The position numbers and the translations under genes are program-made. A model generated the notes under the pieces. It was not told where the DNA came from, did not search any database, and saw nothing but the letters and a program-made list of their open reading frames with translations. Shown here piece after piece: positions 45,686 to 56,200 of a stretch of 64,000 nt of DNA. The stretch comes from Corynebacterium kalidii (GTDB taxonomy: Bacteria; Actinomycetota; Actinomycetes; Mycobacteriales; Mycobacteriaceae), in NCBI RefSeq assembly GCF_022869005.1, contig NZ_JALIEA010000007.1, positions 1 through 64,000 on the forward strand, in the 5' to 3' direction. The number at the start of each line of letters is the position of its first letter. Within the stretch, counting starts at the first letter, position 1.

Positions 45686-46888
45686 TCAGGCGTCGCCGGT
45701 GGGGGAGCCGGGGATCGTCGTCCGCGACGGGCCGACCGCCGGGGCGAGGAGCGGGAAGACCAGGACAGTCAGGGCGCCACCGGCGACCAGCAGGGACGCC
45801 TCCTCTTGGTCCATGATCCCCGAGGACGTGGCGACGCCGGTGACCGCGACGATGATCGGCAGGCCGGTGGCCGAGTACAGGGACATCTCCAGTTTCTCGC
45901 GCCAGCCGTGCAGCTCCGAGCCGGTGTTCATCCACAGTTCGCGGAGGAAGATCGGCATACCCCTGGTGAGGAGGATGACCGGCACGACGGCGAGGACGAA
46001 CCACGGCCGGTCGGCGATCACGCCGGTGTCGACGGCCATGCCGGAGGTCACGAAGAACACCGGGATGAACACGCCGTAGCCGACGGTCTCCAGTTGCTTC
46101 TCCAGCCCGGGACGGTAGGTGTCCGGCACGATCTGGTGCAGGATGATGCCGGTGGCGAAGGCGCCGAGGACGACATCGAGGTCGAAGACGGCGGCGACGG
46201 CCATGAGCACGGCGAGCATCAGGACGACCGACCGGATCACGGTCTGGTTCGTCGAACCGGCACCGTCGCGGATCGCCCACCCGATCCAGGGTGTCAGCGT
46301 CCGTACGGTCCGGGGGAGCAGCGCGACGATGAACGCGATGACGAAGAACGCGGCCAACACCGCGGCGCTGGCCCAGGTGGTCCGCGCCGACAACAGGACG
46401 GCCATGGCCACGACGGGGGCCAGTTCGCCGACAGCGCCGTGGATCATCACGCTGTTGCCGACCGGGGTCCCGCCCAGCCCGTTCTGCTTCAGCACCGGCA
46501 TGAGCGTGCCCAGTGCGGTCGAGGTCAGCGCGATCCCCAGGACGACCGATACTCCGATGTCCCCGGAGGTGAGCACCATGGCGCCGCCGATGCTCAGGAC
46601 GAGGCAAAGGGCCCATGTGAGCAGGGCGTGTCCACCCTGGCGAGACTTCAGCATCGACGGGTTGATCTCCATGCCGGCGAGGAGGAAGAGGAGTCCGAGC
46701 CCGAGTTCGCGCAACAGGCCGACGGCTTCGCCGTCGCTGGCGAGACCGACGCCGAACGGGCCGATCACCAGGCCCAGGATGAGCAGGAAGACGACGGCGG
46801 GAACGCGTTTGCCCGTGAGGAAGGCCAGGACCGGGGCGAGGAGTCCGGCACCGGCGATCCATGCGAAGGAGACGAGGGCGTCTGTCAT
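45686..46888 (-). CDS. Cation:proton antiporter (CPA2 family)
   Basis: A 400-residue membrane protein with about 12-13 hydrophobic segments and no soluble regulatory domain. ELGLGLLFLLAGMEINPSML is the conserved Glu/Asp-bearing motif of helix 3, TSTALGTLMPVLKQNGL the discontinuous helix and FDLDVVLGAFATGIILHQIV the family helix with its acidic residue. It should exchange Na+ or K+ for H+. The start at 46888 is the first Met. The gene stands alone between the tRNA and the symporter operon, whose terminator lies 50 bases upstream of its start. Confidence 0.85.
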   Translation of the reverse strand: MTDALVSFAWIAGAGLLAPVLAFLTGKRVPAVVFLLILGLVIGPFGVGLASDGEAVGLLRELGLGLLFLLAGMEINPSMLKSRQGGHALLTWALCLVLSIGGAMVLTSGDIGVSVVLGIALTSTALGTLMPVLKQNGLGGTPVGNSVMIHGAVGELAPVVAMAVLLSARTTWASAAVLAAFFVIAFIVALLPRTVRTLTPWIGWAIRDGAGSTNQTVIRSVVLMLAVLMAVAAVFDLDVVLGAFATGIILHQIVPDTYRPGLEKQLETVGYGVFIPVFFVTSGMAVDTGVIADRPWFVLAVVPVILLTRGMPIFLRELWMNTGSELHGWREKLEMSLYSATGLPIIVAVTGVATSSGIMDQEEASLLVAGGALTVLVFPLLAPAVGPSRTTIPGSPTGDA

Positions 46889-46934
46889 GGGGTTGAGCGT
46901 ACCGGTCGGTGGTCCCGGGGGTTGAAATACAGAC

Positions 46935-46965
46935 GTCCCCTCCGCCGTGGTGGGGCGGAGGGGAC
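46935..46965 (-). terminator. Hairpin terminator after the carboxylate symporter operon
   Basis: GTCCCCTCCGCC and GGCGGAGGGGAC are perfect 12-base inverted repeats around a seven-base loop, 60 bases beyond the symporter stop on the minus strand. Confidence 0.8.
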
Positions 46966-47026
46966 GGTGCGGTGGTGACCGTGGCGGGTGGTGGTCGGTG
47001 GGGGAGTCGCTGGGTGGTGGTCGGTG

Positions 47027-48658
47027 TTAGTGGTCGACCGGGGCCTCGACACCGACACCAGTGAGGGAGCGGACCTCCATCTCGGCCTGCAGGGCGTCCT
47101 TGTTGTCCGGCTTGCCGAGGTAGGTGCCGACGATGCCGGCCAGGAAGCCCAGCGGGATGGAGATGATCGCCGGGTTGGTCAGGTCGATCAGGGTCCAGTC
47201 GGCGTTCGGGAACATCGCGGTCTCCGTACCGGAGACGGAGTTCGAGAAGAACAGCACGACCAAGGAGGAGACGAGTCCGACGTAGATCGAGGCGACGGCA
47301 CCGGTGGTGTTGAACCGCTTCCAGTACAGGGAGTACAGGATGGTGGGCAGGTTCGCCGATGCGGCGATGCAGAAGGCCAGGGAGACCAGGAAGGCGACGT
47401 TCTGGTCCATGGCGAGGATGCCCAGGATGATCGAGGCGACGCCGATGACGACCACGGTGATCTTCGAGACCCGGACCTGTTCCGCCTCGGAGGCCTTGCC
47501 GCCGCGGATGACCGCGTCGTAGAAGTCGTGGGCGACGGAGGCCGAGGCGGTGATCGCCAGGCCGGCGACCACGGCCAGGACGGTGGCGAAGGCGACCGCG
47601 GAGATCAGTGCCATGAAGATCGATCCGCCGAGTTCCAGTGCCAGCAGCGGTGCGGCGGCGTTCGCCCCACCCGGTGCGTTCTGGATCCGGTCGACACCGA
47701 CGTACGCGGCGGCGGCGTAGCCCAGGATCAGGGTCAGCAGGTAGAAGCCGCCGATCAGGACGATGGCCCAGGTCACGGACTTGCGGGCCTCACGGGCGGT
47801 CGGCACCGTGTAGAAGCGCATCAGCACGTGGGGCAGGCCGGCGACACCGAGGCACAGTGCCATGGCCAGGGAGATGAAGTCGAGCTGGCCCATGAGCGAA
47901 CCGCCGTACTTCATACCGGGCTCGAGGATGCCCTCGGGGTTGGCGGTGCCGGCCTCGGCGTGCTTGTCGATGGCCATCTGCAGCAGTTCGGAGAAGTTGC
48001 CCTTCACCATCACCATGATGATGACGGCCATGATGAACACACCGGCACACAGCAGGACTGCCTTGATCATCTGGACGTAGGTGGTGCCCTTCATGCCACC
48101 GATGAGCACGTAGGCGATCATCACCACACCGACCACGGCGACCACGGCGGCCTGGGCGGGCTTCTCGTGGATGTCCAGCAGCACGGACACCAGGGAACCG
48201 GCACCGGCCATCTGGGCGATCAGGTAGAACAGCGACACGAACAGGGTCGCGAACGACGCCGCGAGGCGCACCGGGCGTTGCTTCAGGCGGAAGGACAGTA
48301 CGTCCGCCATGGTGAACTTGCCGGTGTTACGCAACGGCTCGGCGACGAGCAGCATCGCGACGACCCAGGCGACGAAGAAGCCGATCGAGTAGAGGAATCC
48401 GTCGTAACCCTGGAGGGCGATCGCGCCGACGATGCCCAGGAAGGACGCCGCCGAGAGGTAGTCACCGGCGATGGCGAGGCCGTTCTGGGTGCCGGAGAAG
48501 CTGGCGCCACCGGTGTAGAAGTCCTTGGCGGAGTCCTTCTGCTGGGACTTGCTGGCCCGGGTCACGATCGCCATGGTGATGACGATGAACCCGATGAAGA
48601 TGGCGATGTTGAGGATGGGGTTGCCCGCGTCTGACTGGGCAAGAAGGTGTGTCTGCAT
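47027..48658 (-). CDS. mctC: Monocarboxylate:sodium symporter (MctC/ActP-like)
   Basis: A 543-residue SSS-family symporter with about 13 hydrophobic segments. DFYTGGASFSGTQNGLAIAG and DYLSAASFLGIVGAIALQGY are the sodium-binding region motifs; GLPHVLMRFYTVPTAREARK and FATVLAVVAGLAITASASVA follow. Length, motifs and the DUF485 gene just upstream match MctC of C. glutamicum, which imports pyruvate, acetate and propionate. The ATG at 48658 (MQTHLLAQSD) fits; a longer frame overlaps the DUF485 gene. Confidence 0.9.
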   Translation of the reverse strand: MQTHLLAQSDAGNPILNIAIFIGFIVITMAIVTRASKSQQKDSAKDFYTGGASFSGTQNGLAIAGDYLSAASFLGIVGAIALQGYDGFLYSIGFFVAWVVAMLLVAEPLRNTGKFTMADVLSFRLKQRPVRLAASFATLFVSLFYLIAQMAGAGSLVSVLLDIHEKPAQAAVVAVVGVVMIAYVLIGGMKGTTYVQMIKAVLLCAGVFIMAVIIMVMVKGNFSELLQMAIDKHAEAGTANPEGILEPGMKYGGSLMGQLDFISLAMALCLGVAGLPHVLMRFYTVPTAREARKSVTWAIVLIGGFYLLTLILGYAAAAYVGVDRIQNAPGGANAAAPLLALELGGSIFMALISAVAFATVLAVVAGLAITASASVAHDFYDAVIRGGKASEAEQVRVSKITVVVIGVASIILGILAMDQNVAFLVSLAFCIAASANLPTILYSLYWKRFNTTGAVASIYVGLVSSLVVLFFSNSVSGTETAMFPNADWTLIDLTNPAIISIPLGFLAGIVGTYLGKPDNKDALQAEMEVRSLTGVGVEAPVDH

Positions 48659-48705
48659 GTTTTCTCTCAGTTCGGGGTCGTCAGAAAATCCTGGACGCCC
48701 GGCGG

Positions 48706-49059
48706 TCACGCCTGGGCGAAGTCGCCGGTGCGCTCGAGGCGGTCACGCAGAGCGGAGGTCCGTGGCTCGATCTCTCGGTCGGCGAACTTCACGTAGGCGT
48801 AGGTGATGGCGAAGGTCGTCACGAACTGGAGCAGCCCCAGGATGACTCCGACGTTGATGTTGCCGAGGACCTTCCCCGAGAACAGGTCGGGCGTGAACAT
48901 GGCGAGAACAACGTACGCCCCGAACCAGAGCAGGGCGCAGATCGTCACCGGGAAGGCGAACCCCCGTTGCTTCTTCCGAAGCTCCTGGAACTCGGGGCTT
49001 CTCTGAGCCTCGATGAACTCTTCGGGGGACGGCGTGTGCCGCAGGTCGGGTGTCGACAT
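48706..49059 (-). CDS. DUF485 small membrane protein paired with the symporter
   Basis: A 117-residue protein with two transmembrane helices (about residues 34-55 and 67-90) and conserved FIEAQRSPEFQELRKKQRGF and YVKFADREIEP motifs of DUF485. Such proteins nearly always precede acetate/carboxylate symporter genes (YjcH-ActP in E. coli, cg0952-cg0953 in C. glutamicum). It probably assists or is co-regulated with the symporter 47 bases downstream. A GlxR-like site lies just upstream of its ATG. Confidence 0.9.
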   Translation of the reverse strand: MSTPDLRHTPSPEEFIEAQRSPEFQELRKKQRGFAFPVTICALLWFGAYVVLAMFTPDLFSGKVLGNINVGVILGLLQFVTTFAITYAYVKFADREIEPRTSALRDRLERTGDFAQA

Positions 49060-49076
49060 CGGCTCCCTTTCTTGTG

Positions 49077-49092
49077 AGTGATAATGGTCACA
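49077..49092. promoter_or_regulatory. CRP/GlxR-like binding site before the DUF485-mctC operon
   Basis: AGTGATAATGGTCACA differs from TGTGA-N6-TCACA by one base. It lies 17 bases upstream of the DUF485 ATG, so binding there would probably repress or overlap the promoter. The rest of 49093-49310 holds no gene and no other motif I can name. Confidence 0.5.
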
Positions 49093-49310
49093 GGCGAGCT
49101 GTGGATGGGTGACAAGTTACAGAACCGGCGGAAACCTTTTCAAGGTGGAACGGGGGTTGTGCAGGGAGCGAGACGTAATACACCCCCGCAGGTCGTCCTG
49201 ACATGCATCTAAGCAGGAGCCTAACGGGGGTGGGTCGTGAACCGGTGCGACGGTTGCCCGGGGACGGGAGCCGCACAAATGCTTCACAAAATATGTGCTT
49301 CTGGGGAGGC

Positions 49311-49553
49311 CTACCCCAGTGCGTCGAGCTTGGCCCGGACGTCGTTGGCGGGCGGGTTCGTCGCGTGGGTGCCGTCCGAGTACTTCACGGTCGGCACCAC
49401 CCGGTTGCCGTCGTTGACGGACTTCACCCACTCGCCGGCGTCGGGGTTCTCCTCGACGTCGATGCGCTCGTAGGGGGTGCCGGTGGCGTCGAGGTCGGCG
49501 GTGAGGCGCTGGCAGAACGGGCACCAGGTGGTCGTGTACAGGGTGACGGACAT
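49311..49553 (-). CDS. mrx1: Mycoredoxin (glutaredoxin-like, Mrx1)
   Basis: An 80-residue thioredoxin-fold protein with the active site TTTWCPFCQ (Cys 11 and 14), the cis-proline segment NRVVPTVKYSDG and a TNPPANDVRAKL end typical of Mrx1. It removes mycothiol from mixed disulfides with help from mycothiol disulfide reductase. It starts eight bases after the dfrA stop, in the thyA-dfrA-mrx order seen in C. glutamicum. Confidence 0.92.
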   Translation of the reverse strand: MSVTLYTTTWCPFCQRLTADLDATGTPYERIDVEENPDAGEWVKSVNDGNRVVPTVKYSDGTHATNPPANDVRAKLDALG

Positions 49554-49561
49554 CAGGGGGG

Positions 49562-50206
49562 TTACTCCTCGTGGTCGGGGGTTGTCGTGGACGTGTATTC
49601 GCAGATCCGGTAGCGCAACGGGTCCTCGCCGGTCAGGGCGGTGCCCCGGTCGGACTCCAGCCACGGGCCGTCCGACACCGTGAACGAACCGTCCTGCACC
49701 GTCGCGCGCATGTCCGGTGCGGTCACGGTGAACCGTCCGGGGGCACCGCAGGCGATCTCGGTGACCACCACGCGGTCCGCGACAGGCAGACACTGCCGGT
49801 AGATCTCGCCGCCGCCGAGGATCCAGACGGTCGGCACGTCGCCGGAGGTCCGCTCCGTCGCGACCCGGTGCGCTGCGGCGACGGCCTCCGGGATCGTGGC
49901 GCACACCGTGCCTCCGGGGGCGTCGTAGGACGCGTTCCGGGTGACCACGACGTTGTCGCGTCCCGGGAGGGGACGGAAGCGCGGGTCCAGGGCCTCCCAC
50001 GAGATCCGGCCCATCACCACCGGGGCGCCCACGGTGGAGTTCTTGAAGTGTTCGAGGTCCTCGGGAAGGTACCAGGGCATGTCGGCCCCGTCACCGATGA
50101 CGCAGTCGGTGGTCTGGGCCCAGATCATGGCGATCTCCACGCCGTCGGGCAGGCCGGCGGCACGCAGGTCGTCACGGGTCAGGGCAGGGGTGGTGCTGTG
50201 GTTCAC
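49562..50206 (-). CDS. dfrA: Dihydrofolate reductase
   Basis: A 214-residue DHFR, longer than the usual 160-170 residues because of an N-terminal extension (about 22 residues) and a C-terminal tail. IWAQTTDCVIGDGADMPWYL and PEDLEHFKNSTVG contain the substrate-binding Asp; VVMGRISWEAL and VWILGGGEIYRQCLPVADRV bind NADPH. It regenerates tetrahydrofolate used up by the neighbouring thymidylate synthase; the two genes are 15 bases apart. Confidence 0.93.
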   Translation of the reverse strand: MNHSTTPALTRDDLRAAGLPDGVEIAMIWAQTTDCVIGDGADMPWYLPEDLEHFKNSTVGAPVVMGRISWEALDPRFRPLPGRDNVVVTRNASYDAPGGTVCATIPEAVAAAHRVATERTSGDVPTVWILGGGEIYRQCLPVADRVVVTEIACGAPGRFTVTAPDMRATVQDGSFTVSDGPWLESDRGTALTGEDPLRYRICEYTSTTTPDHEE

Positions 50207-50221
50207 GGTGTCGTCTCTCCC

Positions 50222-51034
50222 TCAGACCGCCACGGGGGCCTTGATGCCCGGGTGCGGATCGTAGCCCTCCACGGAAATGTCGTCGAAGGTGTAGCTGAAC
50301 ATGTCCGGCGCCTTGGTCAGGGACAGCGTCGGGTAGGGGCGCGGGTCCCGGCTGAGCTGTCGTTCGACCTGCTCGACATGGTTGTCGTAGATGTGGCAGT
50401 CGCCACCGGTCCAGACGAACTCGCCGACCTCCAGGCCCGCCTGCTGGGCGAACATGTGGGTCAGGATGGAGTAGCTGGCGATGTTGAACGGGACGCCGAG
50501 GAACATGTCGGCACTGCGCTGGTAGAGCTGGCAGGACAGCTTCCCGTCGGCCACGTACAGCTGGAACAACAGGTGGCACGGGGGAAGGGCCATGTTGTCC
50601 AGTTCGGAGACGTTCCACGCCGAGACGATATTGCGCCGGGAGTCCGGGTTCGCCGTCAGCGTCTCCAGCGCGGCGGCGATCTGGTCCACGTGCCTGCCGT
50701 CGGGGGTCGGCCAGCTCCGCCACTGCACGCCGTAGATCGGCCCTAGGTCGCCGTCGGCGTCGGCCCACTCGTCCCAGATACTCACGCCGTGCTCGTGGAG
50801 CCAGGCGACGTTGGAGTCGCCGCGCAGGAACCAGAGCAGTTCGCCGACCACCGACTTTAGGTGGACCTTCTTCGTGGTGAGCAGGGGGAACCCGGCCGAG
50901 AGGTCGTAGCGGATCTGCCGGCCGAACAGGCTACGGGTGCCGGTGCCGGTGCGGTCGCCCTTGGGGGTTCCGTCGGCGAGGATCTCGGCCAGCAGGTCCT
51001 CGTACGGGGTGGGGATGGGGGAGTCCGAACTCAT
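50222..51034 (-). CDS. thyA: Thymidylate synthase (ThyA)
   Basis: A 270-residue Thy[20 protein letters not shown] at the N-terminus, the catalytic Cys in [38 protein letters not shown] and the dUMP-binding [12 protein letters not shown] are all present. It methylates dUMP with methylene-tetrahydrofolate. First gene of thyA-dfrA-mrx1; start at 51034. Confidence 0.97.
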   Translation of the reverse strand: MSSDSPIPTPYEDLLAEILADGTPKGDRTGTGTRSLFGRQIRYDLSAGFPLLTTKKVHLKSVVGELLWFLRGDSNVAWLHEHGVSIWDEWADADGDLGPIYGVQWRSWPTPDGRHVDQIAAALETLTANPDSRRNIVSAWNVSELDNMALPPCHLLFQLYVADGKLSCQLYQRSADMFLGVPFNIASYSILTHMFAQQAGLEVGEFVWTGGDCHIYDNHVEQVERQLSRDPRPYPTLSLTKAPDMFSYTFDDISVEGYDPHPGIKAPVAV

Positions 51035-51077
51035 GGCTACCAGGATAGGTTCCGGAAGGGGCCGGCCACCACCCGGG

Positions 51078-52358
51078 TCACAGGACCTTCCTCAGCGGCA
51101 TCAGTGCCATCTCCGCGACCCGGGACAGGGGATGGTCATCGCGCCAGGACCGGGACGACGCCGAGGTCAACGTCTCGCAGTGCTCGATGTCGGCGAGGAA
51201 CACCTTCTCCATCGTCGCCGCGAACTCCCGGTCGGTCACCTCCACGTTGGTCTCGTAGTTGAAGGACAGGGAGAGGCGGTCGATGTTCGCCGTGCCGACG
51301 GTGGACCATTCACCGTCGATGGTGGCGGTCTTCGCGTGGATCATCGTCGCCGCGTACAGGTGCAGGGTGACGCCGCGTTCGAGCAGTTCGGCGTAGAACC
51401 CGCGGCTGACCCAGTCGGCGATCATGTGGTTGGACTCCTTGGGCACCATCAGGCGCACGTCCACACCGCGGTCCGCCGCTCGGTACAGGGCCTGCAGGAT
51501 CTGCTGGTCCGGGATGAAGTACGCGGTGGTGATCCAGATGTGGTCCCGGGCCCGTTCGATCGCGGTGAGGTACATGTTCCGCAACGGGTAGACCAGCTGC
51601 ACCGGCAGGTTCGCCACCACCTGCACCCTGGAGTCCCAGCTGTCGGGGGCGGTCCACGGGATGTCCCCGTCGTCGGGCCACTTCTCGTTCCAGATCCGGG
51701 CCACCGCGTTGCGCAGCCCCCACGGCTGTGGCCCGACCTGGCGGACGTGGGTGTCCCGCCAATGCCCGGCGAACTGGGAGCCGATGTTGTACCCGCCGAC
51801 GAACCCGGTGTGGTCGTCGAGCACCAGGATCTTCGAGTGGTTCACCCCGGTGTTGCGCAGCGGCGCGGTCCAGAGCCGCCGTGAGGCGAAGGGGAGCCGT
51901 GCGACGTGGACCTTGTCGGAGAAGTTGTCGTAGAACGACCGCGGCACCACCATGTTCCCGAAGCCGTCGTAGATCACGTACACCTCCACGCCGCGCTCGG
52001 CGGCGGCGTTGAGGGCACGGATGAACGCCAGCCCGTCGTCGTCGTCCTTCCACAGGTAGTTCTGCATGAGGACGATGTCCCGGGCGTCGTCGATCGCGGC
52101 GATCATGTCGTCGTAGAGCGAACGGCCGTCGGTGTAGACGGTCATTTCCGAGTCACCCACGGTGGCGGAGAAGGTGCCGGGCCGGGGAGCCTCACGTTCC
52201 CGTCGTCCCCGCCGCTGGAGGAGGTCCGCGGTGAGCGCGGGGAGTGCGGCTGCGGCCGCCAGCGCCGCGGCGCCTGCGACGGCGAGGCCACCGTAGGCGA
52301 CCGGGGAGGGGGAGTCCGTCCGGTCCTTCTGACCGCCGGTGGTGCGCAGGTAGTTCAT
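51078..52358 (-). CDS. Cardiolipin synthase-like phospholipase D protein
   Basis: A 426-residue protein with an N-terminal membrane helix (about residues 20-42) and two HKD motifs: [20 protein letters not shown] and [20 protein letters not shown], each with downstream Gly-Asn. The second half also has [20 protein letters not shown] typical of bacterial cardiolipin synthases. It probably makes cardiolipin from phosphatidylglycerol, although actinobacteria also have a CDP-alcohol-type synthase, so another phosphatidyl transfer is possible. The ATG at 52358 is chosen over an upstream start that would overlap cysQ. Downstream of cysQ by 25 bases on the same strand. Confidence 0.85.
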   Translation of the reverse strand: MNYLRTTGGQKDRTDSPSPVAYGGLAVAGAAALAAAAALPALTADLLQRRGRREREAPRPGTFSATVGDSEMTVYTDGRSLYDDMIAAIDDARDIVLMQNYLWKDDDDGLAFIRALNAAAERGVEVYVIYDGFGNMVVPRSFYDNFSDKVHVARLPFASRRLWTAPLRNTGVNHSKILVLDDHTGFVGGYNIGSQFAGHWRDTHVRQVGPQPWGLRNAVARIWNEKWPDDGDIPWTAPDSWDSRVQVVANLPVQLVYPLRNMYLTAIERARDHIWITTAYFIPDQQILQALYRAADRGVDVRLMVPKESNHMIADWVSRGFYAELLERGVTLHLYAATMIHAKTATIDGEWSTVGTANIDRLSLSFNYETNVEVTDREFAATMEKVFLADIEHCETLTSASSRSWRDDHPLSRVAEMALMPLRKVL

Positions 52359-52383
52359 CCCGCCGATTCTACCGGCCGCGGTG

Positions 52384-53151
52384 TCACACGGTGGTGTAGG
52401 AACCGTGCTCCGCGGAGAACGCCGCGGCGGCCGCCAGGATGTCGTCGGCGACATCGGGCCGGCAGATCAGCAGGTCGGGAAGGTAGGTGTCCTCGTTGTT
52501 GTACACCAGGGGGGACCCGTCGAGGCGGCTGCAGTGCAGCCCGGCGGCCTGGCAGACGCCCACGGGGGCGGCGTTGTCCCACTCGTACTGCCCGCCGGCG
52601 TGGATGTAGGCGTCGTTGTCGCCGAGCAGCACGCTGATGGCCTTCGCCCCGCAGGACCCCATGGTCGTGAGCTCGGCGCCGAGGGCGTCGGCGATGTGGG
52701 GGGCCACGTCCGGCGTGCTGTTGCGGGAGATCACGAGACGTCCGGTGGGGGCGCCCAGGACGGCGCGTGACTCCGCCGAGGTGAACACCTGCCCCAGGTC
52801 GGGCATGCCGACCGCGGAGACCGTCACGGTGCCCTTCACCGCCAGCGCGATGTGCACCGCCCAGTCCTGGCGGACGCCGGCGTACTCGCGCGTCCCGTCC
52901 AGCGGGTCGATGATCCAGACCCGGTCCTGGTCGAGCCGGGACAGGTTGTCGGTGGCCTCCTCGGAGAGGACCGCGTCGTCCGGGCGGTGCAGTGCCAGAC
53001 AGCGTGCGATCCAGTCCTGGGCGATGGCGTCCCCGGCCGCGCCCAGGTCCCCTCCCCGGAGCAGCCCGACGTTCCGGACCCCCTTGAGGATCTCTCCGGT
53101 GCCCTGGGCGAGGCGGCCGGCAAGGGCATCGTCGTCGATGAAACGCGTCAT
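52384..53151 (-). CDS. cysQ: 3'(2'),5'-bisphosphate nucleotidase, inositol-monophosphatase fold
   Basis: A 255-residue IMPase-family enzyme. Metal-binding motifs are LSEEATDN (Glu), WIIDPLDGTREY (Asp-Pro-Leu-Asp-Gly-Thr) and QYEWDNAAPVGVCQAAGL (WD motif). This set, with a short N-terminus, matches actinobacterial CysQ, which hydrolyses PAP from sulfate assimilation. Divergent from the Lhr helicase gene. The fold also covers inositol and fructose bisphosphatases, but hisN (another member) is separate at 63 kb. Confidence 0.85.
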   Translation of the reverse strand: MTRFIDDDALAGRLAQGTGEILKGVRNVGLLRGGDLGAAGDAIAQDWIARCLALHRPDDAVLSEEATDNLSRLDQDRVWIIDPLDGTREYAGVRQDWAVHIALAVKGTVTVSAVGMPDLGQVFTSAESRAVLGAPTGRLVISRNSTPDVAPHIADALGAELTTMGSCGAKAISVLLGDNDAYIHAGGQYEWDNAAPVGVCQAAGLHCSRLDGSPLVYNNEDTYLPDLLICRPDVADDILAAAAAFSAEHGSYTTV

Positions 53152-53269
53152 GGCGCCCTAGTGTAGTCGCAGTGGCGGCGCAGTTCCGTGTTCTGTCTCG
53201 GTTCCGTGCCGGTTCCGTCCCGTCCCGTGCGGCGGTCTCGTGTCCGGCCCGCGTGGTTGACTGGTGGGC

Positions 53270-56200
53270 ATGACCGATCCCCGAGACCCGCTCGACCGAT
53301 TCTCCACGCCGGTGGCCACCTGGTTCCGGGAGGTCTTCACCGAGCCCACGGTGGTGCAGTCGCAGGCGTGGGACGCCATCAGCCGGGGCGACAACGCCCT
53401 CGTCGTCGCGCCGACCGGGTCGGGGAAGACCCTCGCGGCCTTCCTCTGGGCCCTGTCGAGGCTCACGTCCCAGGGGCTGATGACCGACCGGCAGGACGGT
53501 GGCGGCGGCACCCGGGTGCTCTACGTCTCCCCGCTGAAGGCGCTGGGCGTGGACGTGGAGCGGAACCTGCAGGTCCCGCTGGCGGGGATCGCGCGGACGG
53601 CCGCGGCCACCGGCACCGACATCGCCCCGGTGCGCGTCGGGGTGCGCTCGGGCGACACCCCGCAGGCGGAGCGGGCGAAGCTGCTGCGCACCCCGCCGGA
53701 CGTGCTGATCACCACGCCGGAGTCGCTGTACCTGATGCTCACGTCGAAGCCGGCGGGCACGCTCAGGGACGTCGACACCGTCATCGTCGACGAGGTGCAC
53801 GCCGTCGCGGGCACGAAACGGGGCACCCACCTGACGCTCACCCTGGAACGGCTGGACCGGTTGCGCGACACCCCGGTGCAGCGCATCGGCCTGTCGGCCA
53901 CGGTGAACCCGGTCGACACCGTCGCCGCGTTCCTCGGCGGGGACCGTCCGGTGACGGTGGTCAACCCGCCGTCCCACAAGCGGTGGGACGTGCAGGTACG
54001 CAGCGTGGTCGAGGACTTCCGTGACCCGCCGCCGGTGGAGGACGTGCTGGCCGCCGGCGGCGAGGACGTGACGGAGGAGGAGTACGGGGCGGTCGACGAG
54101 GTGGTCGACGAGGCGCTGCTCGGCCCGTCGCTCATCGGCGAGGGCGTCGGCGGGGTGACCGAGGCGGGCAGCGGCAGCCGCGTCGCCTCCGGTGTGGACC
54201 GCGAGTCGGCGCTGCCGCAGCAGAAGTCCGTGTGGCCGCACGTCCAGCGGGCGATCTACGGGCAGGTGATGACCAACCGGTCCACGCTGGTCTTCGTCAA
54301 CGCCCGGCGCACCGCCGAACGTCTCACCGGCGCCCTCAACGAGATGTGGGCGCAGGAGCACGATCCGGAGTCGCTCGCGGCACCGACCCGGCGCGACCCC
54401 GCGCAGGTGATGGCGCAGTCCGCCGCGGTGTCCGGTGCCCCGCAGGTCATCGCCCGCGCCCACCACGGGTCGGTGTCGAAGGACGAACGTGCCGACATCG
54501 AGGCGGCGTTGAAGGACGGTTCCCTGCGCTGCGTGGTGGCGACGTCGTCGCTGGAGCTCGGCATCGACATGGGGCTGGTCGACCACGTGGTTCAGGTCGG
54601 GGCGCCGCCGAGCGTGTCCTCGGCGGTGCAGCGGTGCGGGCGCGCCGGGCACTCGGTCGGGGCGGTGTCCCGGGCCACGGTGTACCCGCTGCACCGGCAG
54701 GACGCCGAGGTGGCGACCGTGGTCGTCGACCGGATGCTCGCCGGTGAGCTCGAACCGCTGCAGGTGGTGTCGAATGCGCTGGACGTGCTCGCGCAGCAGA
54801 CGGTGGCGGTGGCCGCCCAGGCCGCCGCCGGCGGGGACGGGGAGACCACCGTGGACGTGGAGGACTGGTTCCGGACGGTCCGGCGGGCCCACCCGTACGC
54901 CGCGTTGCCCCGGGAGGCGTTCGACGGGGTCATCGAGCTGGTCAGCGGGCGGTATCCGTCGACCGACTTCGCCGAGCTGCGTCCCAAGGTCGTCTACGAC
55001 GCCGCCACCGGGCGGTTCGAGGCCCGCCCCGGGGCGCAGCGCACGGCGGTGACGTCCGGCGGGACGATCCCCGACCGGGGGCTGTTCGGCGTCTTCCTCC
55101 CGGCGGACGGGGAGAACACCGGCGGGCGCCGTGTCGGTGAGCTCGACGAGGAGATGGTCTACGAGTCACGGGTCGGCGACGTCTTCACCCTCGGGGCGTC
55201 GTCGTGGCGGATCGCCGAGATCACCCGCGACCAGGTCATCGTCACCCCGGCGGCGGGCCACACCGGTCGGCTGCCGTTCTGGGTGGGGGATGCCGAGGGG
55301 CGCCCGGCCGAACTCGGGCCGGTGATCGGTGCCGCCCGGCGCGCGTGGGGACGTGGTGTCGATGGGGATCTGCGGGCCGCGGATTTCCTGGACGACAACA
55401 CCCGGGGCAACCTCGACGCGTTCTACACGGGGCAACGGGAGGCCACACAGGTCGTCCCGGACGAACGGACGGTGCTGATCGAGCGCTTCCACGACGAGGT
55501 CGGCGACTGGCGGGTCGTCGTGCACAGTCCCTGGGGCCGGTCGGTGAACGCCCCGTGGGCGTTGGCGATCGGGGCGGCGTTGTCGCGGCGGTCCGGTATC
55601 GACGCCATGGCGGTCGCCGGCGACGACGGGATCGTGCTGCGGTTGCCGTACACCGAGGAGGCGCCGGGGATTGAGCTGCTCACCGGCGGCGGGGACGGTG
55701 GCTCCGGTAACTCCGTTAATTCTGTCGTCGCCGAGGTGACGGAGTCGGTGGGGTCGTCGGCGTTGTTCGCCGGACGGTTCCGGGAATGCGCGGCCCGGGC
55801 GCTGCTGCTGCCGCGACGGAACCCCGGGAAGCGTCAGCCGTTGTGGCAGCAGCGCCAGCGTGCCGCCCAGCTGCTGGACGTGGCCCGGCCGCACCCGGAG
55901 TTCCCGATCATGGTGGAGACCATGCGTGAGTGCCTGCGCGACGTCTACGACCTGCCGGCGCTGGAGAAGATCGTCGCGGCGGTGGGGACCCGGTCGATGC
56001 GCGTCGCCGAGATCACCACGGACACCCCGTCGCCCTTCGCCGAGTCGCTGTTGTTCAGCTACACCGGGGCGTTCCTCTACGAGGGGGACTCCGCAGAGCG
56101 GGCGGCGGCGCTGACGGTGGACCCGGCGCTGCTGGCCGCGGTGCTCGGCGCCCGTGGCGAGGGGCTGGTGCTCGACCCGGGTGTCGTCGACGAGGTGGTG

